A stretch of 64,000 nucleotides of DNA from Aurantimonas coralicida_A (GTDB lineage Bacteria > Pseudomonadota > Alphaproteobacteria > Rhizobiales > Rhizobiaceae), in the NCBI RefSeq assembly GCF_036016755.1, contig NZ_JAYXIH010000004.1:1-64000 (forward strand), in the 5' to 3' direction. The translations under genes and the position numbers were made by a program. Positions 26,064-34,893 of this stretch are shown one piece after another (position 1 is the stretch's first letter; every line of letters starts with the position of its first letter). The notes below the pieces were generated by a model. That model did no database searches. It had not been told where the DNA came from and saw only the letters and a program-made list of their open reading frames with translations.

Positions 26064-27356
26064 TCAGCCGCGCTGGTTCCACATCTGGCCGTAGGCCTCC
26101 ATGTGCTTCTTCAGGAGTTCGCCGTGCTTGTCGTACCAGGCGGGGATGCTCCGGAACTCCTTGATCACCGCCTTGCCGTTCTCGATCCGCACCACGGGCC
26201 AGTCTCCGACCAGCGCGTTGTCGATGCCGAACAGGTCCTTGCCCCACCATTCGGCCTCGCCGAAAGCGTGCTTGCCGACCTGTTTCATGGCGGCGAGCAC
26301 CGCGTCGGGCTCGGCGCTACCGGCAGTCTCGGCCGCGGCCTTCCAAAGGTCCATGATCGAGGCATATTCCCAGGAAACCGCGCCCCACTCGCCCGGATGG
26401 CGTTCGTTGTAGACCTCGTAGAACTTGTTGGCGTCCTTGAAGTTGATGTTGTCGGCATTGAGCGCAGGGTCGTCGAAGTCCGGAAACTGGAAGATGAAGC
26501 CTTCCATGAACTCCTTCGAGGTCTTCTCGATAATCTGGTCGTAGAAGTCGGCGGTGCAGGAGATGATCTGCCCCTTGTAGCCTTGCTGGAACAGCTGCTC
26601 GCAGATCGGATGGACATAGTCGGCGTAGGAGGTGTCGAGACAAACGATATCCGGGTTGTTGGCGATCAGCTTGGTGACCACGGGCGCGAAGTCGGTGGTC
26701 GCCGGATCGAACAAGAGCGGCTCCTCCTGCATCTCGATCCCGGCCGCCTCGAAAGCCGCCAGATAGGTGGCGACCGACGGCAGTCCCAGCGCGTCGTCCT
26801 GAGCACACATCACCGCCGTCTTCAGGCCGGGATTGTTCTCGGTCAGCCACTCGACGCCGGTGACGTTGTAGATCGGGTGGACCTCGGCCGGCGCCACCAG
26901 CGTCGTGGTGTCGGGCGATAGGTCGGAGGGCAGCAGCGTCGAGAACAGCATACCGGTCTTGTCGGCTACCGGCTGGGCGCCCGGCCAGGTATCGCCGCCC
27001 AACATCATGACGAATTTGACCTCGTCCTCCCGGATCAACTGTGTCGCACCGGTGCGCGCCTTGGCAGGGTCGTATTCGTTGTCGTAGCCGACGAATTCGA
27101 TCTTATAATCCCCATCGGCCAGCTTCACCCCGCCCGCCTCGTTGACCCATTCGGCCCAGATCCGGCAGCCGTCGAGCCCTGGCTTGCCCCAGGCGGCCAC
27201 CGGCCCCGTGAGCGGCGCCAAAAAGCCGATCTTGATGACCTTTTCCTGGGCGAACGCACGAACCGACAGCCCGGACGCCGCGACCGCGCCCAATGCGGCC
27301 GTGGCGCCGAGAAGTTTTCTCCGCGTCCAATCAAGCTTGAGAGTCTTGGTAACCAT
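26064..27356 (-). CDS. ABC transporter substrate-binding protein (Liv/Leu-Ile-Val type), Tat-exported
   Basis: A 430-aa periplasmic protein, first gene of the operon. The twin-arginine signal TRRKLLGATAALGAVAASG ends with AFA-Q, indicating Tat rather than Sec export. The mature part opens KVIKIGFLAPLTGPVAAWG, the typical Peripla_BP_6 start. ATG 27356 has GGGAGG seven bases upstream. By position it delivers the substrate of the TMADH-type enzyme, or a related methylated amine, to LivHMGF. Several aromatic residues (WGAVSWEYAS, EAEWWGKDLF) would suit cation-pi binding of a quaternary ammonium, but this is inference. Confidence 0.8.
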   Translation of the reverse strand: MVTKTLKLDWTRRKLLGATAALGAVAASGLSVRAFAQEKVIKIGFLAPLTGPVAAWGKPGLDGCRIWAEWVNEAGGVKLADGDYKIEFVGYDNEYDPAKARTGATQLIREDEVKFVMMLGGDTWPGAQPVADKTGMLFSTLLPSDLSPDTTTLVAPAEVHPIYNVTGVEWLTENNPGLKTAVMCAQDDALGLPSVATYLAAFEAAGIEMQEEPLLFDPATTDFAPVVTKLIANNPDIVCLDTSYADYVHPICEQLFQQGYKGQIISCTADFYDQIIEKTSKEFMEGFIFQFPDFDDPALNADNINFKDANKFYEVYNERHPGEWGAVSWEYASIMDLWKAAAETAGSAEPDAVLAAMKQVGKHAFGEAEWWGKDLFGIDNALVGDWPVVRIENGKAVIKEFRSIPAWYDKHGELLKKHMEAYGQMWNQRG

Positions 27357-28251
27357 GACAGTCCTCCCTTTGCGTCGCATGGCCTCTTTTTCACCGGCCG
27401 ATGCGACATCCCTTCGACACCGTTTTTCTTTTTTGATCCGATTACGGACCAATTTATCGGTTTTTGGGCTGATCTGTGGAAAAATCTATCATCGATCTGA
27501 TCCAATTTCAACCAAATCTAGTCATTTTCCGAAATTGGTTGATTCATGCCCGATCAGCGAGGAACGGCTTTAGGCGGTGCAACCGTCAGTAACGCTATGA
27601 ATCAGCCATTGTCGGATGGGGCAAAAACCGAGATGCACGGTTCGATTTTGGATCAACTGGGGGTGATGGCGCGCAAATGGCCTGCCCCCAATGGCCGGAT
27701 GACCGTTGATCGCGCGAATCCGAACCGTGGCGGGACGAGACCACTGCCGTAGTGGCGCCCGCCGCAACGACCGGGTTGACGGTCAACGATCCGGCAGCGA
27801 TCGCTAACAGTCCGCGATCCCAGCCTCGGACGAGCCCGAACCTTTCCCACCCGCCGCCGGCAGCAGGAATGGCGTGGCTCACGGAAGTCGAGATCAGACG
27901 CGTCAGATCACGCCTGCATCGGGCTCGGGCATGCCGCTCCCAAAGTAGTCGATCAACGCGGACCGCGCCGATCTTCGCCGGATCCCGGTAGCGCCATCCG
28001 CACAAATACCACATCCCTGACCAAACCTCTGTCGCAGCTGAAACCGTCTTCGAAGCCGTCCCTTGGCGTGAGGTAAATGAGCGGCGCGGTACCGAGATTC
28101 GGTTGCCGGCGCGCTTCGCCGTGATCCGGCGATGATCATCGTCCACTCGTTGCCTGAGCGCGTCATGCTCCCGATTTGCGCGTCGACGACGGAAGAGGAC
28201 GATCAGAGAAACGGATCGTCGAGCGTCGGATCACCGCTCCGTTTTCCTCGA
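27357..28251. other. Gene-free stretch with the Liv/TMADH promoter
   Basis: About 0.9 kb without a credible gene. The part nearest the operon (27400-27560) is distinctly AT-rich against its surroundings and holds the regulatory motifs listed separately. From 27600 to 28250 there are only long open frames with no codon pattern or recognisable domain. I see nothing functional there. It may be decayed sequence like that to its right. Confidence 0.5.
27431..27538 (-). promoter_or_regulatory. Shared 13-bp motif and dyad upstream of the Liv/TMADH operon
   Basis: On the minus strand AATCGGATCAAAA (27431-27443) is identical to the motif at 2072-2084. A degenerate second copy, AATTGGATCAGAT, lies at 27495-27507 (10 of 13). 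CCAATTTC (27502-27509) and GAAATTGG (27531-27538) form an 8-bp dyad with a 21-bp spacer. The exact copy lies 75 bp upstream of the first start codon. Together with the AT-rich context this looks like a promoter controlled by the same factor as the glnT/glx operon. Confidence 0.55.
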
Positions 28252-28664
28252 CTATGGTACGCCTACGGTGAAGGCCGCCTTGCGAATGTTGGAGTATGGG
28301 TGTTTCATATTACGCCCGAAGCGTGAAGCGTGAAGCGTGATGAGATGGTAGTGGAGACCGCCGTTCCGCGCGATATTTATCAAGTGATCCCGATTTCGCG
28401 GTAGAGACTTTTCCATGGGCCAGTCCGGGCAGCCAAACCAAAAGGGCATGGATGTCGCCGCGACGTTCTTCGGGTACTTGATGTCCGAGTAAGGTGCCGG
28501 TCGTAGACCTCGACGACGGCTATCTCCATCTCGTGGGCCTGATGACTGGGCGTTCCACGGATCTCTCTGAACATAAAAGTAAGGAGGGTCGGCTCGAACC
28601 CATCCGCGATACGTTCTTCTGCCATTGTCGCAAAGGCATTCACGAGAAGCTTTGCCGGGGTCAT
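28252..28664 (-). pseudogene. Frameshifted hypothetical gene, possibly a rolling-circle replication or inovirus Gp2-like remnant
   Basis: From ATG 28664 one frame reads MTPAKLLVNAFATMAEERIA, then DGFEPTLLTFMFREIRGTPS; it then degenerates near 28470. The continuation appears in another frame as MPFWFGCPDWPMEKS...NGGLHYHLITLHASRFGRN and ends at a stop at 28252. The 'NGGLHYH' segment with fused frames recalls proteins of small replicons or inovirus-like elements in rhizobia. The family call is weak, but the frame break inside a continuous-looking protein is clear. Next to a pirin remnant and a tRNA it marks decayed horizontally acquired DNA. Confidence 0.45.
28321..28341. repeat. Three tandem copies of a 7-bp unit
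   Basis: GCGTGAA is repeated as GCGTGAA-GCGTGAA-GCGTGAT, and the unit probably arose by slippage inside the broken gene on the minus strand. It may have added residues without a frame change. It is of no evident regulatory value. Confidence 0.7.
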
Positions 28665-28703
28665 GCTGTCTGTGTAGGGCGGTGAGAAAGTAGGCCACGA
28701 AGC

Positions 28704-28898
28704 GGCGCGCAGATGGACGGTCCGCGCTACATCTGGTGGAACTTCGTGTCCTCGCGCCCCGAGCGTATCGAGCAGGCCAAGGAAGAATGGCGCCGGGGCC
28801 GCTTCGAGACGGTGCCAGGTGACGAGGAGGAGTTCATCCCCTTGCCCGAGAACGCGCGGCAGGTGATGCGCGCCGAAGGCGGGGTGCACTACCCGTGA
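28704..28898 (+). pseudogene. Pirin-family protein, C-terminal fragment
   Basis: The plus strand encodes MDGPRYIWWNFVSSRPERIE followed by QAKEEWRRGRFETVPGDEEEFIPLPE and a stop at 28898. This is the conserved end of pirin-like cupins ('DGPRYIWWNFVSS...RI.QAK.DW..G.F...PGD..E.IPLPE'). The N-terminal cupin with the iron ligands is missing, and the sequence to the left is unrelated. It is therefore the 3' stump of a deleted gene. Confidence 0.8.
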
Positions 28899-29188
28899 GC
28901 CCTCGCCTTGCCGCGTCGGCTGTCGCGCTTGTAACGGTGTCCCGCTGCCCCGGTCTTTGCCGCCGACGAGCCCACCATGCTCGAGCTCGCCGGAATAGAG
29001 ACTGTCGGGCGGACACCGCTTCAGCCTGCAGCAACCGGCTGACACTATACGCCAGCAGCGGGATAGACGACCTTGTTCTGCGCTGTTCTTTGTGCGCCTG
29101 GCGTCGGCACACCCGTGTGTACCAGGAGGCGGTTACGAAAGCCTTGCTATGCAGTAACCCCTTTGTAGAAAGGGTTTGGATCAAGTTC

Positions 29189-29278
29189 TGGCGGAGAGGG
29201 GGGGATTCGAACCCCCGATACGCTTGCACGTATGCCGCATTTCGAGTGCGGTGCATTCGACCACTCTGCCACCTCTCC
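29189..29278 (-). tRNA. tRNA-Ser (anticodon CGA)
   Basis: The minus strand folds as a class II tRNA with a long variable arm. The acceptor pairs GGAGAGG with CCTCTCC, the D-arm is TGGCAGAGTGG, the anticodon loop is CTCGAAA (CGA), and the T-arm is GGGGGTTCGAATCCCCC. The discriminator is G, as required for serine, and CCA is encoded at 29191-29189. Degraded mobile DNA lies on its 3' side, so the tRNA end may once have served as an attachment site. Confidence 0.95.
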
Positions 29279-29690
29279 GGCCGAAACCCCGAAAATCTTC
29301 GGGGTGTCTTCGCAAAAGGCGCGGCGTCGACGCGGGAACCGCGTCACCCATCCGCACCCTCATTCTGTGAACCGAGGCATGGTCGGCGCTTCATCAGCGC
29401 GCGGCTCTCTTATCAAAGGCTTGGGCGCCGACACAAGAGCAAAGGCGCCGTCTTCGTCACTTCATGGCCCGCCGGCGGTCTCACGGGCGAATTTCGCCGG
29501 CCGGTGGCGGCGATCAAGCGTCCCGCGCGGCCGCCGCGCCAGCACGGAAATGAGAAAAGCGGGAACCGGTTTTCGACCCGCATTCCGCGGCAACTGATCG
29601 GAATCGCCCCCATGCGTGACATCGGATCGATCCGATGTCACGCGAACTGGAGCCGGGTGACTCTAGCCGCGCGAATAAAGCGGCCACGCA
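29279..29690. other. Gene-free stretch between tRNA-Ser and the deacetylase gene
   Basis: 412 bp with no credible gene. It contains the perfect palindrome at 29614-29643 near the end of the minus-strand gene. The rest looks like ordinary GC-rich spacer with no other feature. Confidence 0.6.
29614..29643. repeat. Perfect 30-bp palindrome
   Basis: GCGTGACATCGGATC (29614-29628) is followed directly by its exact reverse complement (29629-29643), with no spacer. It lies about 48 bp past the stop of the minus-strand gene at 29691. As RNA it gives a very stable hairpin. As DNA it could be a dimer-binding site. A terminator is the simplest reading, but no T-run follows on either strand, and the lack of a loop is unusual. 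Confidence 0.7.
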
Positions 29691-30500
29691 TCAGCACGTG
29701 TTCTCGGACCGGTCCGCCCGAGCACCGGCTTCGCCGATCCCGCCGGTAAGCGGCAGGTCAAAAAGCGCCGGCACGGGTGGCCAGACAACTTCGGGTTGAG
29801 GCGCGAGGAAATCCAGCAACGCATCGAGCAATGTCCAGGCCGCCTCGTCGTGCTGCAGATGATGGCTGAGCAGCCCGATCGGCTCGCCATCGCCGCCGCC
29901 ATTCAGGCGATGGTCGATTTCGGCCGCCAGAAGCCGGTCGGCCTCGGCCGGCGTCAGCCCCCTCGCCTCGCGCCAGTTCATCAGGTCGAGATGGGTGTTC
30001 AGCCGGTGCGGCTCGGCCGACGCGGTGCGGCCGAAGGTGGACAGCCCTGGCACCCCCGCCCCGGCGAGCCTGGCGCGAAACCCTTCGCCGATGCGGTTCC
30101 AGGGCGGCACGAACGCCGGCAGAAAGCGGCCGGGAAACAGACTGGCCAGTGCCGCGCGGCCCGCCGCCGCTTCGTCGAGCATGACGCCGATCGGCCGGTG
30201 ATCGCCGAACTCGGCGCGTTTTTGTCCCTCCGGCGCATGATTGGCGTGGTGCCAGCCGTGGAGAAGGACTGCTACTGCATCGCCACCGGATAGCACCTCG
30301 GCCAGTTCCGCCGCGACGCCCTCCGGGATGACCGCGAGCGCCAGTAGCACACCGGCGGCGCGGCGCAGCGCAAGCAGCCGCGTGAGCGGCGCGGTCGGCC
30401 GGTTGGCATCGTCATCGCGCCACCAGAATGCGATCGTGCGACCATCGTCACGGGCCGCTTCCAGCGCCGCGCGGGCAAGGGGAAACAGGGCGGCACTCAC
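29691..30500 (-). CDS. Polysaccharide deacetylase-like protein (paralogue A)
   Basis: A 269-aa protein of the NodB-homology barrel type with divergent motifs. AFWWRDDDA supplies the Asp pair, HGWHHANH the His cluster, and PAFVPPWNRIG and LLSHHLQHD the later motifs. The overall plan matches polysaccharide deacetylases with no signal peptide, so it acts in the cytosol or is exported unconventionally. GTG 30500 overlaps the glycosyltransferase stop as GTGA. A closely similar paralogue is at 49403-50191, and the pair brackets the glycan locus. Substrate unknown; deacetylation of an N-acetylated glycan intermediate is a reasonable inference. Confidence 0.7.
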   Translation of the reverse strand: MSAALFPLARAALEAARDDGRTIAFWWRDDDANRPTAPLTRLLALRRAAGVLLALAVIPEGVAAELAEVLSGGDAVAVLLHGWHHANHAPEGQKRAEFGDHRPIGVMLDEAAAGRAALASLFPGRFLPAFVPPWNRIGEGFRARLAGAGVPGLSTFGRTASAEPHRLNTHLDLMNWREARGLTPAEADRLLAAEIDHRLNGGGDGEPIGLLSHHLQHDEAAWTLLDALLDFLAPQPEVVWPPVPALFDLPLTGGIGEAGARADRSENTC

Positions 30501-31720
30501 GCGGCGGCGCGCTCGGCCGCCTCGGTCAGCAGCCGCGCGACATGGTCAATGCCGGGCTCGGGCGAAAACTCCCGGCGAACCTTTGCCTCCCCGGCCTGGC
30601 CCAGACGATCGGCGAGCTGCGGATCGTCCATCAACCGCGCCATCGCGGCGGCGAGTTCTTTGGAATCGCGCTCGGCGACGAGCAGTCCGGTCTGCCCGTC
30701 CTCGACCAGTTCCGGGATCGCCGAGACCCGCGTCGAGATGACCGGTACACGGTGTGCCTGCGCTTCCATCAAGACGTTGGGCAGCCCGTCGCGATCGCCG
30801 GATTTGGCGATGCGGGACGGCAGCACGAACAGGTCGGCGCCCGCCAGCATCTGAAAGACATGCTCGCGCTCGCGGCTGCCATGCCAGACGATGCGCTCGC
30901 CGATACCCGCCTTGTCGGCCTGTGCTTGCAGCTTTGCCGTCAGCGGCCCGCCGCCGACATGCTCGAAGCTCCAGTCCCGGTCCCTCAGCCAAGCCAGCGC
31001 GCGGATGAGGTCGCCATAGCCCTTCTTCTCGACCGTGCGGCCGACCGAAACGATGCGAAACGGGCCGCTTCGCCCGCGATCTCGATCGACCGGCCGTATC
31101 TCGGAGAGGTCGAGGCCATGATAGACGAGTTCGACCGTGCGCGGATTCGCCGCGAGCGAGCGCAGATAGTCGAGATTGACCTTGGTGCAGGTGACGCCGA
31201 AGGCGGCCGAGGCGAGTTTTTCGGTCAGCTCCCACGGCTGCGTCGTCCAGATGTCCTTGGCGTGGGCCGAAAACGACCAGCCAAGGCCGCGAATCGTCGC
31301 CGCATAGCGGGCAACGGAAGCCGGCGTATGGAGATAGTGGGTGTGCAGCCAGTCGATGTCGGCGGGCAGCTCGCGGGCGAGGACGCAGGCCTGGCCGAAA
31401 CGGCGATAGCGGTTGGCCGTCGGGTCGCGCTTCAGGTCCGCCTCGAACAGGCGACGCGCCAAACCATAGCCCGGCTGGCGCTCGGCGAAGTCGCGACCGG
31501 CGCGGACCCGCGGCGGATCGTCCTTCAGATATTCCGGCAGATAAAGCACGTCCGCCTTGATGCGGCGATGGACGGGATGAACCCCCGCCTCGGCGGGCTG
31601 GCGCAACGAGATGATGAGCTGCGCGACGCCGCGATCCTCAAGCCCGGCGATTTCCTGGGCGATGAAGGTCTCCGACAGGCGCGGATAGCCTTTGACGAGT
31701 ATGGCGATACGCAAAGGCAT
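30497..31720 (-). CDS. Family 4-type glycosyltransferase
   Basis: A 407-aa GT-B protein starting MPLRIAILVKGYPRLSETFI. The C-terminal half contains RIVSVGRTVEKKGYGDLIRA and the EX7E-type stretch GLPNVLMEAQAHRVPVISTR, followed by PELVEDGQTGLLV. Such enzymes add sugars from nucleotide donors, usually at the cytoplasmic membrane face. It is translationally coupled to the deacetylase-like gene. ATG 31720 fits best because the upstream residues are unlike the family. A 195-bp divergent promoter region separates it from the peptide-type binding protein. Confidence 0.8.
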   Translation of the reverse strand: MPLRIAILVKGYPRLSETFIAQEIAGLEDRGVAQLIISLRQPAEAGVHPVHRRIKADVLYLPEYLKDDPPRVRAGRDFAERQPGYGLARRLFEADLKRDPTANRYRRFGQACVLARELPADIDWLHTHYLHTPASVARYAATIRGLGWSFSAHAKDIWTTQPWELTEKLASAAFGVTCTKVNLDYLRSLAANPRTVELVYHGLDLSEIRPVDRDRGRSGPFRIVSVGRTVEKKGYGDLIRALAWLRDRDWSFEHVGGGPLTAKLQAQADKAGIGERIVWHGSREREHVFQMLAGADLFVLPSRIAKSGDRDGLPNVLMEAQAHRVPVISTRVSAIPELVEDGQTGLLVAERDSKELAAAMARLMDDPQLADRLGQAGEAKVRREFSPEPGIDHVARLLTEAAERAAA

Positions 31721-31915
31721 GGAATCGCTGATTCTCCGGTTCGCCGGCGGCGACATCGCGACGTCGCTCGCGAGAGGTGCATCGCGGCATCTAGGCGACA
31801 AACCGCTTGGCCTGCAAGGCGAAGTGCTCCGCGACAGCCGGCGGTCAAACCGTCATTTGACAAATCTCCGGCGCTCGAACCTTACTGATAGCCACGACCC
31901 CATGAGGACGCATCG

Positions 31916-33898
31916 ATGGACCGACCGACAGCGCGACGATGGATTGGCTCGCGGAGCGTCTTCGCGGCGGTCTTGGCCCTATCGATCGGCGTAGCGACCG
32001 GCTTTGCCACCCCTATCAACGCCCAGACCCTCTTTGCGGAACCGGCCTCCCTCGCCGCCAAGGTCGCGGATGGCGCGTTGCCACCGGTGGCCGAGCGTCT
32101 GCCGCAAACCCCGTTCATCCTGCCGGTCGACAACGCCTGCCCGGCCGATCGCCCCGGCGGTACGCTGCGGATGCTCGGCGCCAGTGCCAAGGATACGCGA
32201 ATCCTCCCGGTCTTCGGTTACGCACGTCTCGTCGGCTACGACGAAAATTACGACATCGTGCCGGATATCGCCGAGAGCTACGCCGTCGAGGAAGGCCGCA
32301 TCTTCACCTTCCGGCTGCGGCCCAGCATGAAATGGTCCGATGGCGCACCGTTCACCTCCGAGGACTTCCGCTATTTCTGGGAGGACATGGCCAAGAATCC
32401 GGACATCGCCAAATTCGGAGTCCCCGCTGAGCTGCTGGTCGATGGCGAGGAACCGGAGGTCACCTTTCCCGGCCCTTACGAGGTCCGCTATGCCTGGACG
32501 GGACCCAATCCGAACTTCCTCGCCGCGCTCGCCGCGGCTCTCCCCTTCGAGATCTTCCGGCCCGCCCATTACCTCAAGAAGTATCACGAGAAATACGCCG
32601 ACCCGAAAAAGCTGAAAGCCAAGATCGAGGCCGCCGGCCAGCGCAACTGGGCCGCGCTGCATTTCAAGAAGGACCGCGGCCACCGCAACGACAATCCGGA
32701 CCTGCCAACGCTGCAGCCGTGGACGCTCGCCACCAAGCCGCCGGCCGAGCGGCTGACCTTCGAGCGCAATCCCTATTTCCACCGGGTCGACCTGAGGGGC
32801 CGGCAACTTCCCTATATCGACAGGGTTACCCTGACGATCGCCAATTCCGGCCTGATTCCGGCCAAGGTCGCCAACGGCGAAGCCGATCTGCAGGCCGCCT
32901 ATCTCAGCTTTCCCAATTACCCGTTCCTGAAACGCGGCGAGAAACGCAGCGGCTACGAAGTCCGGCGCTGGGAATCGGGCCGCGGCTCGCATGTCGCGCT
33001 CTATCCCAACCTCAATGTCACGGACCCGGTTTGGCGCCAGATGATCCGCGACGCCGACTTCCGCCGAGCCCTCTCGCTCGCCATCAATCGGGCCGACATC
33101 GACAAGGCGATCTTTTATGGACTCGCCGAGCCGGGCGCCAATACGGTCCTTCCGGGTTCCCCGATGTTCACGCCGGACCTGCCTACCCGCTGGACCGCCT
33201 ACGACCCCGACAAGGCGAATTTGCTTCTGGACAACCTCGGCCTCAAGCGCGCCACCCGTGGCGGGCTGCGGCATTTGCCGGATGGGCGCGAGATCCGCAT
33301 CGTGGTCGAGACGGCGGGAGAAAGCAGCGAACAGTCCGACGTCCTGCAACTCGTCCGCGACGATTGGCGCAAGATCGGCATCGACCTTCTGATCCGCGAA
33401 TCCCAGCGCGAAATCTTCCGCAATCGCATCAAGGCGGGCTCGACGCTGATGTCGGTCTGGACGGGGCTCGACAATGGGCTGCCGACACCGGCCACGGACC
33501 CGAAGGAACTCGCCCCCGCGACCGCCGAACAAATGCAATGGCCGGGCTTCGGCATGTGGGTGGAAACCGGCGGCACCGGCGGCGAGGCGCCCGGCGACGG
33601 CCCGGACCTTGCCGGCATCCGCGAGCTCATCCAACTCCGCCGGCAATGGATGCGGACGACCGACGCCGCGGAGCGCACGGCGGTCTGGAACAAGATGCTG
33701 CGGATCTCGGCCGATGAGGTCTATACGATCGGAATCGTCTCGGGCGTCGATCAGATCGTGGTGGTTTCGGACACGCTGCGGAACGTGCCGGAGCGTGGCG
33801 TCTACAACTATAATCCCGGCGCCTATTTCGGCATCTATCATCCCGACGGATTCTGGTTCGATTGCCCCTCGAATGTGGCTGCAGGCTCGCCCTCGTGA
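31916..33898 (+). CDS. Dipeptide/oligopeptide-type ABC substrate-binding protein (SBP_bac_5)
   Basis: A 660-aa periplasmic protein. The signal sequence (VFAAVLALSIGVATGFATPINA-Q) is followed by a cluster-C binding fold with RPGGTLRMLGASAKDTR..., TFRLRPSMKWSDGAPFTSED, and the usual hinge region with DPVWRQMIRDADFRRALSLAI. It starts the plus-strand operon that includes two permeases by 4-bp overlaps. The protein is longer than average for this family (~530 aa). Ligands in this class include peptides, sugars and glycan fragments. Near glycosyltransferases and deacetylases, a glycan fragment is as likely as a peptide. Confidence 0.85.
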   Translation: MDRPTARRWIGSRSVFAAVLALSIGVATGFATPINAQTLFAEPASLAAKVADGALPPVAERLPQTPFILPVDNACPADRPGGTLRMLGASAKDTRILPVFGYARLVGYDENYDIVPDIAESYAVEEGRIFTFRLRPSMKWSDGAPFTSEDFRYFWEDMAKNPDIAKFGVPAELLVDGEEPEVTFPGPYEVRYAWTGPNPNFLAALAAALPFEIFRPAHYLKKYHEKYADPKKLKAKIEAAGQRNWAALHFKKDRGHRNDNPDLPTLQPWTLATKPPAERLTFERNPYFHRVDLRGRQLPYIDRVTLTIANSGLIPAKVANGEADLQAAYLSFPNYPFLKRGEKRSGYEVRRWESGRGSHVALYPNLNVTDPVWRQMIRDADFRRALSLAINRADIDKAIFYGLAEPGANTVLPGSPMFTPDLPTRWTAYDPDKANLLLDNLGLKRATRGGLRHLPDGREIRIVVETAGESSEQSDVLQLVRDDWRKIGIDLLIRESQREIFRNRIKAGSTLMSVWTGLDNGLPTPATDPKELAPATAEQMQWPGFGMWVETGGTGGEAPGDGPDLAGIRELIQLRRQWMRTTDAAERTAVWNKMLRISADEVYTIGIVSGVDQIVVVSDTLRNVPERGVYNYNPGAYFGIYHPDGFWFDCPSNVAAGSPS

Positions 33899-34893
33899 TC
33901 CGCTACGTCGCCCGCCGTCTCGTGACCATGGCCTGGACGCTGCTGGCGATCAGCGTTCTCGTCTTCATCATCATCCAACTGCCGCCCGGCGACTATCTGA
34001 CCAGCTACATCGCCGAGATTCAGGCACAGGGCGAGAACGTCTCCGCCGACAAGATTGCCTTCCTGCGCGAGCAATACGGCTTGGACAAGCCGCTCTGGCT
34101 GCAATATCTGGTCTGGGTGACCGGCCTCGTGCAGGGCGATCTCGGCTATTCCTTCGAATACAACCAGCCTGTCGCAGACGTCGTCGGCGATCGGATACCG
34201 ATGACGATCCTGCTCAATGTGGCGACGGTCGTCTTCGTCTATCTTGTCTCGTTTCCGATCGGCATCTATTCGGCCACCCACCAATACAGCTGGGGCGACA
34301 ACGGGCTCAGCGTCCTTGGCTTCCTCGGCCTGGCGACGCCGAACTTCCTGCTGGCGCTGATCCTGCTCTACCTCGCCAATGTATGGTTCGGCACCTCGAT
34401 CGGCGGATTGATGGCGCCGGAATATATCGACGCGCCGTGGTCGCTTGCCAAGATCGGCTCGGTCCTGTCGCATCTGTGGGTGCCGGTGCTGGTGATCGGC
34501 ACGGCGGGTACGGCCGGCATGATTCGGCGGCTACGGGCCAATCTCCTCGACGAGCTCAACCGGCAATATGTCGTCACTGCCCGCGCCAAGGGGCTGCCGG
34601 AGCGCCGGCTACTGCTCAAATACCCGCTGCGCATGGCGCTCAATCCGTTCATCGCCGATCTCGGCAGCCTGCTGCCGCAAATCGTCTCGGGCTCGGTGAT
34701 CATTTCGGCGGTAATGTCGCTGCCGACGACCGGGCCGATGCTGCTCTCTTCGTTGCGCAGTCAGGACATGTATCTGGCCGGCTCGTTCCTGATGTTCCTG
34801 GCGCTTTTGACGGTGGTCGGCATGTTCGTTTCCGACATCCTGCTGGCGATCCTCGATCCGCGGATTCGCCTCGGCCGGAGTACGGCGCGATGA
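33895..34893 (+). CDS. ABC permease, OppB/DppB type
   Basis: A 332-aa inner-membrane permease with about six helices (VTMAWTLLAISVLVFIIIQL first) and the EAA-like coupling segment near ARAKGLPERRLLLKYPLRMALNPF. GTG 33895 overlaps the binding-protein stop as GTGA. It pairs with the next permease. Its ATPases are not in this operon but on the opposite strand at 41368-43326. Confidence 0.88.
   Translation: MIRYVARRLVTMAWTLLAISVLVFIIIQLPPGDYLTSYIAEIQAQGENVSADKIAFLREQYGLDKPLWLQYLVWVTGLVQGDLGYSFEYNQPVADVVGDRIPMTILLNVATVVFVYLVSFPIGIYSATHQYSWGDNGLSVLGFLGLATPNFLLALILLYLANVWFGTSIGGLMAPEYIDAPWSLAKIGSVLSHLWVPVLVIGTAGTAGMIRRLRANLLDELNRQYVVTARAKGLPERRLLLKYPLRMALNPFIADLGSLLPQIVSGSVIISAVMSLPTTGPMLLSSLRSQDMYLAGSFLMFLALLTVVGMFVSDILLAILDPRIRLGRSTAR

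Noticed and set aside
27595..28146. 183-aa open frame on the minus strand upstream of the Liv operon
   Set aside because: It has no ribosome site, domain or sensible composition, and overlaps frames of similar length. It appears to be a GC-rich artefact.
28895..29749. 284-aa plus-strand open frame through the tRNA
   Set aside because: It crosses tRNA-Ser on the opposite strand and has no domain. Rejected as coding.
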